This document shows positions 20,241 through 31,904 of a stretch of DNA of 64,000 bases, piece after piece. Numbering within the stretch: the stretch's first letter is position 1; each line of letters opens with the position of its first letter. Source of the stretch: Agrypnia vestita (lineage: Eukaryota > Arthropoda > Insecta > Trichoptera > Phryganeidae); NCBI GenBank assembly GCA_016648135.1, contig JADDOH010002334.1:248001-312000 (forward strand), given 5' to 3'. Made by a program: the position numbers and the translations under genes. Under the pieces are notes generated by a model. The model saw only the letters and a list, made by a program, of their open reading frames with translations, was not told the origin of the DNA and made no database searches.

Positions 20241-21954
20241 ATAAAATTATTGTTAAGTAACTTTGTCTATTTAATAATTAATTAATAATAGTAATAATAA
20301 TAAAATATTACATCGAATGCCTAATTTAAAATATATATGGGATAAAGGCTATCTTGTAAAATTTATTAATGGAATTAGCGTAAACATTGTAGAAATTATC
20401 CATAATGATCATTTAAATGAACCAAATATAAATATGTTTTCTCTACTTGAGTTTGATTCATATTTTATACTTTATTACTCCTGTTTCTAGAGCGACAAAA
20501 TTTTTTCTTGATAAGTGAAAGAGTTTAATACTCCACCTGATGGGTTTCATCATTTTCGAAACTCTAGTAGAAAAATATATAATATTTCATTTAGCACAAA
20601 TAGAGAAAACATAACTTTATCCAATCCATTTTAATGTTCATTGTAGAAAAACATTTGTATGCCAAAGACAAGGTTATCTTAAGTGCACCATTTCAAGACA
20701 TGACTACATCTCTGGATACCAAGATATGACATGACTTTCCCTATTTATATTTGGTTTAAACTTGGCTCATAAATCTTGGGTGCTTTGACAAGTCGTGATT
20801 ACTTTAGGTTATCCTAGTGTTCACGATCCAATCTCAAAGACTAGATTAGGGTACTGTTAAGCCCAGTGGCTGAGATTTTATTTTAAAAAGGGCGTTCCAA
20901 ATCTTCACCGATCTTGGGAGAACTCTTATTAACGTGGTGCTTTAAGAAAAAAAATACCCCACTAAAAAAATTAAGATATCTCAGAAAAGTCAAAAAAACA
21001 TTAGTTTATAGATACATGACTAACTAACTTAAAAGTTTGATGCAGGTGATGAAAATAAAAATCCAGATTTACCTAAAGTTATCATAGATATCCACGCATG
21101 TCTTAGTAACTTTAATACATAGCGCCTAGATTTGTAAGGCTTCCAAAAATATAAATAATATTGGAAGACACTTATCGATTTATTACTCTTGGCATTATAT
21201 ATTTGGCCATGGACGGATCTGTTGTAAGTATATTTTTTATAATTGAAATGTAATTGTGTAAAATATATTTTAAATGGAATGAATGAAATATATGAAAAAT
21301 GTAACAGTGTAAAATATATTTTAAATGAAATGTTAAGTGAGTGGCTTTTTACCCGTTTGGGGCTGTGTGGTCCATCCCGTATTTTTTTGGTTCTGATACA
21401 AGTTGTTCATGGGAGATACTGTCTAGTACTTTCGAATCGATGAAGATAACTATTCAATTACTTGATTTTTTTCAATTTACTTTGTATGATAGTAGATGTT
21501 TTGCGGTTGCGTCGTGTGCATATTCACCCACTGATCCCGAATATATTCTCACTTATTGCAGAATTGACTTTTGTGATTGAGTTGTCTATTTTGACTGCTT
21601 ATTCAAAGATATTTGATATATTATATAAATAGTATATTACCTAATTCTCATTGTTTATTAAATTAGACTACACTACCTATATGATTGTAAGTGATTATCC
21701 CTCACCACACACAAGAAACATAATTGTTTTTGGTGAGGTATAACATATAAAAAAATAAAATTGATAATATTGCTAGCTATCATTGTAATAAAATATTATA
21801 TGTATTATCAATTAAATAAATAAATAAAAATCCTAATATTAATCACATCTTAATAAAAATAATAATGCCCTAACAATACAAGTAGGCGAAGAAAATAAAT
21901 GAATATAAAATATGTATTATTTTACTTTGTAACACACAATATGAGTTATTAAAT
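20241..21954. other. AT-rich stretch with a short tandem repeat
   Basis: No gene is recognised. At 21246-21335 a unit containing 'gtgtaaaatatattttaaat' occurs twice about 51 bases apart, which generates the short ORFs there. Confidence 0.4.
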
Positions 21955-21964
21955 TACTACTATA

Positions 21965-21996
21965 GTTTCGAGAGGAGCAGTCCCTCTCCTCATCAG
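21965..21996 (-). ncRNA. Hammerhead-like hairpin module 4
   Basis: Minus strand: CTGATGA, G, stem GAGAGG/CCTCTC with an 8-base loop, GAAAC. The stem sequence is unrelated to modules 1-2 but is perfectly paired. No PLE coding piece is recognisable next to it. Confidence 0.4.
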
Positions 21997-22429
21997 GTAA
22001 TTAGTTACAAAGTAAAGTAAATATATAAATTATAATGTTGCACCATAAAGTATCTGCCAAATCTTTCAATGATATTAAAATAAATTAAAATTAAACTGTA
22101 TATTTTATTATATTATTTAATAATAATTATGATCAATGATAATTTTAAGGCAATAACATTCTGTGCATGGGGTACATAACTGATGGCATGCGCATACAGG
22201 GTTGTGAGCGCGGTCATATAACTTTGTCTCTTTCTGGCAGATATCGTTCACGAACACTTGACGTGTATCGGTACACAACATATCCTTGACTGGCATGACT
22301 AAATAATTGGCCTGTAACGGACGAAGAGCGTGCATTAAAATATGTTTGAAAGCGGTAGAATAGAAAAAGAATCAGAAGAGTCCGGCGTTCTACTTTCTCT
22401 GCCGATCTTTAAGTGAATAAATAAATAAA

Positions 22430-22565
22430 GTTTTGTGTACACTTAAGCCAACTCGTACAGGCTGTAAGCCCTGGGCCATCGAATAAAAAAGTTTCCATAC
22501 ACGTTTTTCATACACATAGTTTCGTCTCCGCGAGACTTCTATAATTTACCTTAATTTAAAAAAAC
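22430..22565 (-). repeat. PLE-associated repeat, copy 1
   Basis: Matches 23750-23885 in order: 'gtgtacacttaagccaac', 'gtaagccctgggcca', 'agtttcgtctccgcgagac', 'ttctataat'. On the minus strand both contain a perfect GTCTC/GAGAC hairpin directly followed by GAAAC, but the CTGATGA half is lost. Confidence 0.5.
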
Positions 22566-22572
22566 AAGTAAT

Positions 22573-22662
22573 ATAATTTTAGTTGAAAGAAAATATCGAA
22601 AACATGTCGTGTTTGGATTAAGGACGCCGCCCACGCCGTCGCCGTCGCCAGAGCCTCAGTCG
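22573..22662 (+). CDS. Weak candidate exon, Pro/Ser-rich
   Basis: After an acceptor-like 'ataattttag' (ends 22580 or close by) one frame stays open and becomes CpG-rich, encoding 'RTPPTPSPSPEPQSPV'. It then meets TAG, overlapping a possible GTAGGT donor. The Pro/Ser bias can arise from simple CpG-rich sequence. The acceptor lacks a strong pyrimidine tract. No neighbour exon is seen. Confidence 0.2.
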
Positions 22663-22665
22663 CCC

Positions 22666-23100
22666 GTGTAGGTTTTGCGGGTCAAGTTGTTTGAAAAGCC
22701 TCTCCGCTGCGGAACGAACAAAGCCTTCGAAGTTTCCTTAAGAAAGCTTCTCCTGAATTATACCGAATCTTTTATAGAGGATTCAATGATGAGAAGTTTT
22801 TGTACGATTCGGGAGAGGGCCGCAGAGAATCTATCTGATAAGAAATTATAAATTGAACACTTAAATTCAAGAATCGAGAGGAAGACGAAAGCAGATACAA
22901 TGGAATTCAATAATACATCCCGAAGTCATTTTAATTATGATCGTGAATTCAGAACCTTCGTCTAATAGAATTTCATCTGCTTAAATAAAGTAGGTTAGCA
23001 TAGCCACCCTTGAAAAATCAATATAAGGATATTTACTTCTTCAAATATAGCAAATTTATTTTGTGGTGACATAATTATAATTTATATAAATTAACTTTGT
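22666..23100. other. Non-coding stretch
   Basis: Composition falls back to AT-rich and no gene or repeat is recognised. Confidence 0.4.
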
Positions 23101-23133
23101 AAAAACCACTTATTTATTGAAAAAATTCAACAT

Positions 23134-23161
23134 GTTTCGAAGCCAATGGCTTCTTCGTCAG
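23134..23161 (-). ncRNA. Hammerhead-like hairpin module 5
   Basis: Minus strand: CTGACGA, A, stem GAAGCC/GGCTTC with a 3-4 base loop, GAAAC. It is followed about 30 bases on by 'aagtggtttt', the shared PLE tail motif. Confidence 0.45.
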
Positions 23162-23212
23162 GATAAAAAAAAAAATATTCTAAAATCGAAGTGTAGATCA
23201 AAATATTAAGAA

Positions 23213-23243
23213 GTTTCGCTGAAGTCATATCCAGCGTCATCAG
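23213..23243 (-). ncRNA. Hammerhead-like hairpin module 6
   Basis: Minus strand: CTGATGA, C, stem GCTG.../...CAGC with an imperfect upper part, GAAAC. It lies 52 bases from module 5 and belongs to the 50-kb PLE family by its flank. Confidence 0.4.
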
Positions 23244-24289
23244 GAGAGCATCCCATCACGGTGGAGGTGTAGGCCAAACTGATTATTTCTACCGAGGTTA
23301 TATATTATATGCAATTTGCTGTGTGGTATTCACTTCTTCTATGATAGAGGTCGCCAGTGTATAATATATACTAATTACATCTTCGGGCTTTTTTTAAACA
23401 TCTCTTAAAGGTGGAATCAAAGTCGTGAGAACAGGGCACCAAATAATTGATAATATTTTGAGTATGTCCAAATTTTGCAATACTGAATTCTTTGTCACAG
23501 GGACATCAATAATCAATTAATGTATAATCGGATGAATTCCATTAGACAAGATAAAGTATATAGCTAAAAACTCCAAAATCTATATAGATGTCTCGTTTAG
23601 TGACATCTGTGGTTATTCAAGTGGAAGGAAAAAGCTTTGATGCTAGCCGCTAGGAGGTCGTTAACGTGGCGCAAAAATTTTATATATATACAACTTCCAA
23701 AAAATTAATAGACATGGTATTCTGTCATGGGTGGAAATGGCGAACGTTCCATAAGTGTAAACTAAGCTAACCGAACGATAGGTCGTAAGTCCTAAGGCCA
23801 CCCAAAAAAGACTTCTATACCTACTCTCCCTTGAAAAAATACAGTTTCGTCTCTGTGAGACATCTATAATGTACATTAAATAATTGATAGTTTGTAACTG
23901 TCTCTCTCACTAATCTAGGTATATGGCACGGTTCTGTTGATAAGATTTTTGTCTTGTCAAATCTGATGAAAAGACTGAGATTCCTGTTCGCAGACTGCCG
24001 ATTTATTGTAGTTATTATTTTTAAGTGCCCCAAAATATTTCATTTTAATATGTTAAGTTTTGGATGCAGCCCTGGTGAACTGTAATTAATGTTAATTTAA
24101 GCCCCGTGGTGCGTTCAATGCGCAGTTCGCTGTCCAGAATCACCCCCGCCCCCTACCGGCCAGACCATCATTACTGTGGGTAATGGCTCATAAATTATTT
24201 ACCGAAATTAGAAACGCTTTTCACGAAAACCACTTCATTACTAAAAACACTTATACTTAGACTCAAAAAAATATTTTCTTTTGTCACGT

Positions 24290-24960
24290 CCTCTTGTATT
24301 AAAAGATATTCTCGGCATTAGATTTGTGAGCAACCTGTCATTTCACGACCACATAGAGGCGGTCAGTGGTAATGCATTGAAAATGTTAGGATTTGTTCTG
24401 CGTACAGCCAGGGTTACAGGTTTTTTTGTACAGAAAAAGTACAAAAAAAGTTTCTAAGATATCTCTACATGAGGGAGTACGGATATTATCCTTGGCTCTA
24501 CCCAACCGAGTTCCTCCAGGGTATGCTTGGTTACCCAAGTTTAGAGACTAGAAGGAATGTGTAACTGATTACGCATTTTTATCGATTGCTGCGCGGTATG
24601 ATCGATAATCCTGAAATTATGCGGAGCATTGGTTTGTATGTTCCCGATAATTACCTAAGACAGCGTCAGCATAGATTGTTTCACATTCCGATATACAGGA
24701 CCAACTTGCCAATGGTTATGCCTGTTGGAATAATTGTAAGAACAATATTACTCTGGATATCGATCTGTTCCATGTCTCTGAGAGGGTATTCCGAAGCAGG
24801 ATTCTCCTACACCTTTGATGTGAATGATTTTAAAATGTTTAATATTTGCTTGTTTATATATGCTTAATTCTATCTTATTTAAAACAATTGTGAATTAATT
24901 TTGTGTTTGTAATATAAATGTTATATAAAAAAATAAATTGAATTGAATTGAATTATTATC
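24290..24960 (+). pseudogene. LINE ORF2 C-terminal half with 3' end
   Basis: From about 24308 the plus strand reads LGIRFVSNLSFHDHIEAV, then ALKMLGFVLRTA: the RT thumb region of jockey-type ORF2. After a frame break it continues 'YLYMREYGYYPWLYP', 'FLQGMLGYPSLETRR' and, in the open frame 24586-24867, 'YVPDNYLRQRQHRLF' and 'RTNLPM', which are typical C-terminal blocks. A TGA/TAA separates the pieces. The 3' end is an A-rich tail running into (aattg)n at 24935-24955. The RT catalytic part is absent: 5'-truncated. Confidence 0.75.
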
Positions 24961-24964
24961 GACT

Positions 24965-25660
24965 TAAATCATTATCGACATAATCAGCCTGTGTCTTCAC
25001 GCTTCTCATACTCGTTTAAGGCCTTCCTAAACCATCTGTTGCATACCACTATTCTGATGTCATTGATTTGTAGAGATTGAAATCGAACGACACATTTTAT
25101 ACTAATGCAAGAACTCCATTCTATAATCTTCCTTTCCTACCGATCATCATGTTGTCAACAAATTTGTCTAGCCAAGATATTTTGGGCAATATCTGCATGC
25201 ATGTTTTCAACGCTATAGTTTTTGTTTCAAGAATATTTCCTTTGATAATTTATCTTGATCATTATAGTCATCATAATCAGCTGTTTTCTGTACATTGCTA
25301 GATGAAGACTCCACTAGTGCCTTCCATTTTTATCTGACCAAGTCATGTATTTCTGCAGCTTATAGATTTTATCAGTCCAACAGGTATTATTTAACACTGA
25401 TCTGTCCAAAAATGTTCATTTTCTCCGAGTACCTATTCGAATAGAATGGTTAAGGGCTTTTTTGATTAATCTGGGAAAAACTGGAAGTACCCCGAAAGTA
25501 CACGGGGATGTTTATAAAGCGCCGCTCAAAGCCGTGTTTTTATTGTGACAGAATTTTTGAGTTACAAAACGAACAACTTTTTGAGTGAATTCTCGAGAAA
25601 GTACAATCTAATGAACGTAATGTAATCTAATGAAAGTATAATTTTGAATGTATACATAAG
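24965..25660. other. Non-coding stretch
   Basis: No gene or paired repeat is recognised. Confidence 0.4.
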
Positions 25661-25663
25661 TGT

Positions 25664-25960
25664 GTTGATACATACTTACTTACCATTGTGCCGTTTCTAC
25701 GCGGGGGTAGGCAGAGAAGATAGAGCACCAAACTCTGAATTCTCGCCTCATCCACATTCATACAACTTAACAGGGTCATCTTCCAGTCACATCTTCCGCG
25801 ATAGCTCTTGCTTTTTGAAATTTGAATCAACACTTGCGTCATATATCTTTCATACCATTCTTTCCTCATTCATTCCAATCAACACGCCCAAACCATCCGA
25901 GCAACTCTTTTTTAATTCATGGTTAATTAGCTTAGTACTCATTTCACATATCTTCACTCA
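25664..25960 (-). pseudogene. LINE 3' tail (RPRKTWHDQ family), copy 1
   Basis: Minus strand 'CMNVDEARIQSLVLYLLCL' matches the tail of the copy at 55983-56290. The tip, 'acttacttaccattgtgcc', is shared with the other copies. Frame disrupted. Confidence 0.55.
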
Positions 25961-25984
25961 TTACTCGTTCATAAATTAAAAATG

Positions 25985-27235
25985 TTAGTTATTCTTCTTC
26001 TTCTTATTCGATTCATCAGCGCCACCATCGAGACAGCATTGACCATTTCAATAAAAAAAAAATCCATGCTTTGATTTTCGTTTTTTTTGTTTCATGTCCA
26101 AAATACATCTTGCGACGCGAGTAACTAGTATTGTTTGCTCATTTTGAACCTCTCATTTCGTCAAGAGCCATATTTCTCAGCCGTACGTTAGCGCTGGAAG
26201 TATATTCTCTTAGAAATTCTCACATTTCAGACTCCACTTTTAAAAATCATACTCAGGCGTCCGGATGCACTCCAGCCCAACATTGTTCTGCGAATAATTT
26301 CTGAGATTGTTTTGTAAATTTACTTCCATAGTCTTGTTTAATTAATGACTTATTCAAACTGCGTTTCCTTAATAAAGAGAACAAACCAGTTTAACAGTAC
26401 TATAACTGACTTCAGATATTTCTTGCATTATATTCTGAAAACTCTGTGGATTGTTTGAGAACACCACAATACAGACTGAAAAACGAAGGTGACTTAGAAC
26501 TCGCCATTTATCCAAATGCTTTTCTCTTTCCACTCCAGTTATCTTAATAGATTTTCAGTACTCGACTGAACAATTTAAGTATTATGATTGTATCTCCTTG
26601 TTAATCTACGAGTTGATCTACGAGATGGTCTATGAAGATTGATGAAAGGTTTTGTATAAATTACTATTCTGTAATTTTATAAATGAAATATTATAAGTTG
26701 ATCTTACTTAACACTATCTGGATATGTCCATGTATTGGACCCAAAAATTATTTTCCATCATCAGGTTGTTTAAATAACAATATTCATAATAAATAAATAA
26801 ACACACAAATACACACACTCACAAAAACTCACTATTGGACATGTTTTTTCTTATTTTTTTATCGATTGTATTTATGTGTTTTCTTGTTATTGGCCCAAAA
26901 CTCTGTACCTACATCAATTATTGTTTTTTTTCAAGATTGATTAATTATATGGCTGTAAGAAAACCAATAAATGAAAATAAAAATAAATTTAAAAAAATAA
27001 TTATAATTATCCTCCATTCATAGGCATTGCACCTCAGTATGGTTTACAAGTTAATTTGGTTCACAATAATAGAAATTTGATCTCACTTAATAATTATTTT
27101 TTTAATTTATAATACGAATTGTCTGTTTACAATAAGACTTCCAGAAGAACATCAGATCTTACATAAAAAAACTGTTTATGGAAAACTTTGAAGAAGGGGA
27201 ATAACATAACTGTAGGCTTAAATTTGACTAGTGTT
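25985..27235. other. Non-coding stretch
   Basis: No gene is recognised. 'cctgatgatggaaaataat' on the minus strand near 26750-26770 resembles the first half of the hairpin module but lacks the second half. A CA-rich patch lies at 26.80 kb. Confidence 0.4.
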
Positions 27236-27625
27236 ATTTATTTATTTTCATTTATTTATTTCTTAAGTTAGTTAATATTACAATTTGTATATTAACTAGT
27301 ATTTAACACTTTACATTCTTAAATCTATTACTAATATACTATCCATAATAACCTACGTATTAACATTTACATCTTATCTAATCTATGGTACAATTTATAA
27401 TAAACAATACATCTTATGCTCTACAATTCTATACTTTTTTTATAATAATTATAGGGTTTTTCTTTTAAAGTCAAAAGTCATTCATCTTATTTATCTTCTT
27501 CATGTTTTCTGGCATCTCATCATTTTATACCTCTGTATATTAGACATTTCTGTGTATATACTTTTTTCTTATATGGCAATCTTATTATATTCCTATTTCT
27601 TGTGTTACATGTATGTACATCCTTA
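27236..27625 (-). mobile_element. LINE 3' end, reverse copy
   Basis: Reverse-complement match to 8270-8693: 'ttcttaagttagttaatatt', 'actatccataata', 'tctaatctatggtac', 'gctctacaattctatac'. The A-rich tail is at the left edge. It ends where the MADF-like frame begins, so this LINE probably inserted into or next to that sequence. Confidence 0.65.
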
Positions 27626-27647
27626 AACGTATCATAATATAGACACA

Positions 27648-27962
27648 TTATTCCCATATTAGCCGGCTTTCATGTGTAGCAAATTTTGTATGAAATGGAA
27701 ACTTTGCAAATTGAAATAGAAAATTCAAGTGAACCAATAAATCAAAAAAGTTCCCGAGTTTCCATCCGCACATTTTTGATTTTAGTTTGCCTATTAATAA
27801 AGTTTCGTAAACATTATTTCTCACTATATTAATTTTACACAACGGTGACCGAGTATTCCACAGACATTCGTGATTCCTATAATAAGTCACGAAAAGTAAT
27901 GTTTTATCATCTCCCCAACGCGCCATATTTGATTCATCTGTCGCGGACTTAGAAGATCGCAT
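27648..27962 (-). CDS. MADF-like domain fragment
   Basis: A 104-residue frame with ATG at 27962. Residues 18-60 (DDKTLLFVTYYRNHECLWN, then VRNNVYETLL) fit the N-terminal helix pattern of MADF/Myb-SANT-like DNA-binding domains: an acidic/hydrophobic start, 'ECLWN', then a basic-aromatic helix. The third helix is not recognisable and the tail (from about residue 65) is probably not native. It stops beside the LINE at 27236-27625. MADF proteins occur as host transcription factors and as the second protein of Harbinger/PIF transposons. The palindromic 28-kb repeat upstream makes a transposon origin possible. No signal peptide or membrane segment. Confidence 0.5.
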   Translation of the reverse strand: MRSSKSATDESNMARWGDDKTLLFVTYYRNHECLWNTRSPLCKINIVRNNVYETLLIGKLKSKMCGWKLGNFFDLLVHLNFLFQFAKFPFHTKFATHESRLIWE

Positions 27963-27984
27963 TGATAATACTAGCAGCGAAGCC

Positions 27985-28170
27985 CGCGAATGACATAAGC
28001 ATGCTCATAATAAGCAAGTCTGTTCACACATGCTCCAAAGATACCCCTTCTCTATGGTGAATGACAGTGGCATGCTCATTTCTAGCAATGTGCGTACACA
28101 CATGCCACTAATAAGCAAGGCCTAGAGAAGGTCGATACTGCGCATGCTCACGTGCCACTAAATAAGCATG
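27985..28170. repeat. Cluster of catgctcat/ataagcaag motifs
   Basis: 'gcatgctcat' or near versions occur at about 27999, 28070 and 28141. 'aataagcaag'/'aataagcatg' occur at about 28010, 28110 and 28155. 'cacacatgc' occurs twice. It lies just upstream of the MADF-like frame and could be the subterminal repeat region of a DNA element. Confidence 0.45.
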
Positions 28171-28239
28171 TGTATCAGACGCCTTACAATAGTGTACGAT
28201 ACCGCATAGCGTAACGCCTGATCACAACAAAGGTCCGTT

Positions 28240-29050
28240 CGATGACGAATGCAAGTAAGGCAATTACCTTACTTTTGAGTTGCCAAGATTTCATGCTTGT
28301 AACGTATCTACATGTGTACATCACTATTTACAATAATTCTGTTCAAAAAATATTTTGGCATTTTGTTATTGAAAATTTTATGTATAAATATGAGAACGTT
28401 ATAAATAAGTATTTTTTTAAATTTAATTTCCGAGTCGCTACAAAAGTTATGATTTCCACCTCGATGGTCAACGTCACAAAAGAAGAGTATGATTTTCCGA
28501 ATAGTCTGAAAGATTTAGAAAGATCTGGAAGCCGACCGACCGACCATATACAGGTTGTGCAAATATATAAAACATTAAAATGTATTCTTAAATATCGACT
28601 TATTTTTTATTTTTTTCCCAAAGAGGTTTATGTTATTTACACGGGACGTCTACATGAATAACAATGGAAGAAATAAATTGATCAATTTCACCCGTATTCT
28701 GTCCGAGATACAAATTTCGTTAAGAAAAAAAATGTATTTGAATTATGGATAATACGTGTGTAAAGTACCTTAGTAATGGGCTCGTCCTTCCCACCGAAGT
28801 TTTATCAGAGAAACTTCTCCGCCAGCGTAACTTCAACAATAATATAAGACAAGTTTCCCTCTCAATCCTCGGGACAGTCCGGGTAGAATTAAAAAGTTTT
28901 TTAAAAAAGGACCCGGTACTTTTATGCATCCTTTTTATACTTTAGCTCGTGACGTGGAATTATGGCGAAGTCACAAAGTTAACAAACCCTGTGACTTGTT
29001 TTATATATATCTGACGCTAGAATTAGAAAGTATTTCTATCGGGACTTATA
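28240..29050. other. Non-coding stretch
   Basis: The open frames here (for example 28242-28661 plus) have no recognisable domain and are AT-biased. I see no paired repeat. Confidence 0.35.
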
Positions 29051-29054
29051 TTAA

Positions 29055-29962
29055 GGGGGGGGGTAAGGTTAATTCGTACAAAAAAAGGCATGTTTTTGTG
29101 AATCATTTGTGACGACACAGTTATAATCTCTTTATTAAAACCAATGGTACATTAAAGTATGACATTTGAAAAATATTGTGTAAAATTTTCAAGACGAAAT
29201 ATTGAAAAATACGGCAATGGCAGCAATTATTCGGATGTGTCTCGGAAAAAAGTAGAATTGCGGTGTCCATCATAACTTGGTGCTAGATCACGTGAAATCA
29301 AAAAATCAAAATTCATTCGTAAGATAATAGGTTTTCCCAGGTAATGCTGGGAGTGTTTTTTGAAATTTCAATTTTTCTATTTTTTGGAACACTTTGAAGG
29401 GAAAAACGCGATTTTTTGCGAAAAATATCGACTAATTTGTTATTAAAAAATATAAATTAATAACAAATTTGAAAAAAAGTCTCCAGCGTTACCTCGTAAA
29501 TTATGTACAGAAATAGTGTACAAAATTTCAAAAGGATCGGTGCAGTAGTTTTGAAGTTATGATGGACACCGACTTTGAAAACGTGAGATGTGGGGAAAAC
29601 GCTTTAAAGTTTTGCACACTGTAAAATTCAAAATAAACTCTACACTTATTTTATACTTACACATAATCGTCGATGCCATGTTCACACAGCAAAGAGCTTT
29701 CATCATCAGTATATTTTTGTCCTTATCTACGCAAAACTCTTCCAATACAATAGCACGTCCGGTAGTCTCAGATGAGCGCGTCTCTTAGCTGCCCGAGCAG
29801 GTATAGAAAATCAGTCTGAGTATCGCTCAAATGTTCATAATTTCGTCAATTTTTCTCCTATTGACTTGAAATTTTGACACAATATTCTTGTGATGTTATC
29901 CATTCATTTAAAAAATTAAAAATAAAATGCAAAAAAAAAAAGTTTAAAACCTTACCCCTCCC
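29055..29962. mobile_element. TTAA-flanked non-autonomous DNA element
   Basis: Terminal inverted repeats GGG(n)GTAAGGTT at 29055-29070 and AACCTTACCCCTCCC at 29948-29962 are each flanked by TTAA (29051-29054, 29963-29966). TTAA targeting is shared by piggyBac and Kolobok; the G-rich tip fits Kolobok better. The inside has no transposase. It holds a perfect 13-bp stem hairpin (aatttgttattaa at 29436 and its inverse at about 29459) and a half-repeated 'gatggacacc' motif (reverse at about 29265). Confidence 0.65.
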
Positions 29963-30111
29963 TTAAAAGATATGCTGAAACATAACGCATTAGCAGAAAA
30001 CAGTCTCGCGTTCGTGGTCGATGTGCGGTCAATATCTCAGTGAAATTATTCTATATAACTTATTTTTAAAAAAGGTGGCCGCCATTGATTTGACTTGAAT
30101 TGCCAGTCAAT

Positions 30112-30545
30112 TCTTCTTCTTCTTCTTCTTCAGCTTTCATCTCTCCACTGCTGAATAAAGCCTCTTCCATACCCTTCCATACTTCCTTGTTCTTCGCAAA
30201 TTGTAGCAATTTCTTTCCCCCCACAGTGGTTATGTCACCGGCCCACCTCTTTTGAGGGTATGTTGCCTTACATCATGCCCTGTCCAATGCCATTTTAGCT
30301 TCGCTACACGATCCATGATATCCACTACTCTAGTTCTGCACCTAATTTCATATTTTTTTATTCTATCTCTTAGGTTTATTCCAAGCATGGATCTCTCCAT
30401 GGATTATTACGTGCATTTGAGATTCTCTACACTTTTCTTTATAAAGGCCATTGTCTCCCCTCCATATGTCATCACTGGCAGTATGCACGATTCAAAGGCT
30501 TTTCTTTTTAGATTAGTTAGGATATCTTTGTTTTCGAAAATTCGT
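30112..30545 (-). pseudogene. LINE ORF2 C-terminus and 3' end
   Basis: Minus strand reads 'LPVMTYGGETMAF', 'KYEIRCRTRVVDIMDRVAK' and 'LKWHWTGHD', the same tail family as 18385-18860. The 3' tail is (GAAGAA)n, visible as the TTC repeat at 30112-30133. Stops and shifts are present. 5'-truncated. Confidence 0.65.
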
Positions 30546-30959
30546 CAGTCAATGCAAATAAGTATCTAACCAGTATTCATCGAAAACGTGTGCTTTTATT
30601 TAAATATTACTAGAAGTCAAACAAAACAGATAAACGGCGTCACTTCACAAACACCTGATGCATAATTTTTCAAGCTCTTATTTGTATGTACATACATTCC
30701 TCACTTAGGTTTCGTATTTAGTCTGCACACTCCTGCTCAAATTCACGCTCCAATTCAGCGGTTCTAGATCTCCAACGCTCTCCACAGAAACCAACCGAAC
30801 AAATATTGTTTTATGCCTTCAGACTATTTGGTCAAACCAATTTTCAAACGACAACACAGAGATACATTTCCAACATTAAAAACATAACGTAAATATACGT
30901 TCGGTGCCAACTTATATATCGGACAAACTATGTTCCCCTGTGTCATCCCACCTTTATCC

Positions 30960-31192
30960 CCCACACTCACCAGGAGACTGTCGGTAATACAGTTCTCGGC
31001 TCGTTGTTGTTGGGCAAGAAATCGTGACAGGGTCGGCTGTGAGTGTTTCTTCGCCGCCTTTTCGGAGTTTCGGAACTTTATATCGAGATCGTATCTCCTA
31101 TTGTGTATGTACGTTTGAACAAGATACCCAGAAGAATGTACGGTCCACGAGAACCAGGAACCGACGAGACTGGAAGAACCGCGAAATTTCGG
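30960..31192 (+). other. CpG-rich island ending in a splice-donor-like site
   Basis: Composition rises sharply over about 230 bases. The plus strand has overlapping open frames, including MTGSAVSVSSPPFRS from 31024. 'ttcggtgagtg' at about 31189 is a good donor (GTGAGT). This could be a 5' exon or leader of an unseen gene. The frames show no domain, and 30546-30960 and 31193-31900 show nothing else recognisable. Confidence 0.25.
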
Positions 31193-31904
31193 TGAGTGTT
31201 TCCATCCTTCATCCTTTCATCTCACGCAAGGCTGTGTTCGCATCAGTTTATATTTTTTTATACTGATTTTAGTATCCAAAACTACGAAATATAAATAATG
31301 AAGTCGAAACGTTCCATGAATCGGATTCCTATAAATCTCGTAAAACACGTTTTAATTGTGTACACAATGCTTCTCAATGACCCATTCTTAATTTGATTGA
31401 GATTTCTAAAAGCATATCTACTTTCATTACTAGTTTTTATTATTATTAACTCTATGGTAACTGTAGAGACACCTAGACTTCTTTTTTTAACGCATTCAAT
31501 AAATACAAATTCGATTATTGTTTCAGAGGTAATTTCATAGAATTCCATAGATGGCTCTTAGAGACGAAGCTATTTTTTATATGGGAAAGTACGAGTAGGT
31601 ATGCAGGTGTTTACGAGTGCTCGCAGAGCTTATGACCTATCGTGCGGCTGACTTAAGTGATCACATAACACAATGTAATATTCACCAATTCAACCCTTGT
31701 TTTTTAGTTCTAAATATTACATTTTTACGAGATGTACATTTTTATTTTTTAAGAATAAAATTGTTGCTTAGAATCATGCAGAAATACAAAAACCTACATA
31801 AATTCTTAAAACTATATAGCATCTCTTTTCAATTTTTTATATAAATTCAAATTGTTGAATGTAAAATATTTAGATTGATAATGTCCTCATTGAATAAATG
31901 ATCA

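Larger units (their letters stand above)
23101..24060 (-). mobile_element. Penelope-like element remnant
   Basis: On the minus strand the frame 24033-23821 carries 'FDKTKILSTEP' and 'IPRLVRE', which match the C-terminal part of the better preserved PLE frame at 50366-50761 (FDKTQILSTEP, ISKLVRE). Downstream, 23260-23440 aligns with the 3' flank of that element ('ttcacttcttct', 'ggtcgccagtgt', 'gaacagggc.ccaaata'). Two hairpin modules close the element. The GIY-YIG core itself is not readable. It is heavily mutated and interrupted by the 23750-23885 repeat. Confidence 0.65.

Noticed and set aside
27985..28170. CRISPR-like array of catgctcat repeats
   Set aside because: Repeats are short, irregularly spaced and partly inverted, and the genome is eukaryotic.
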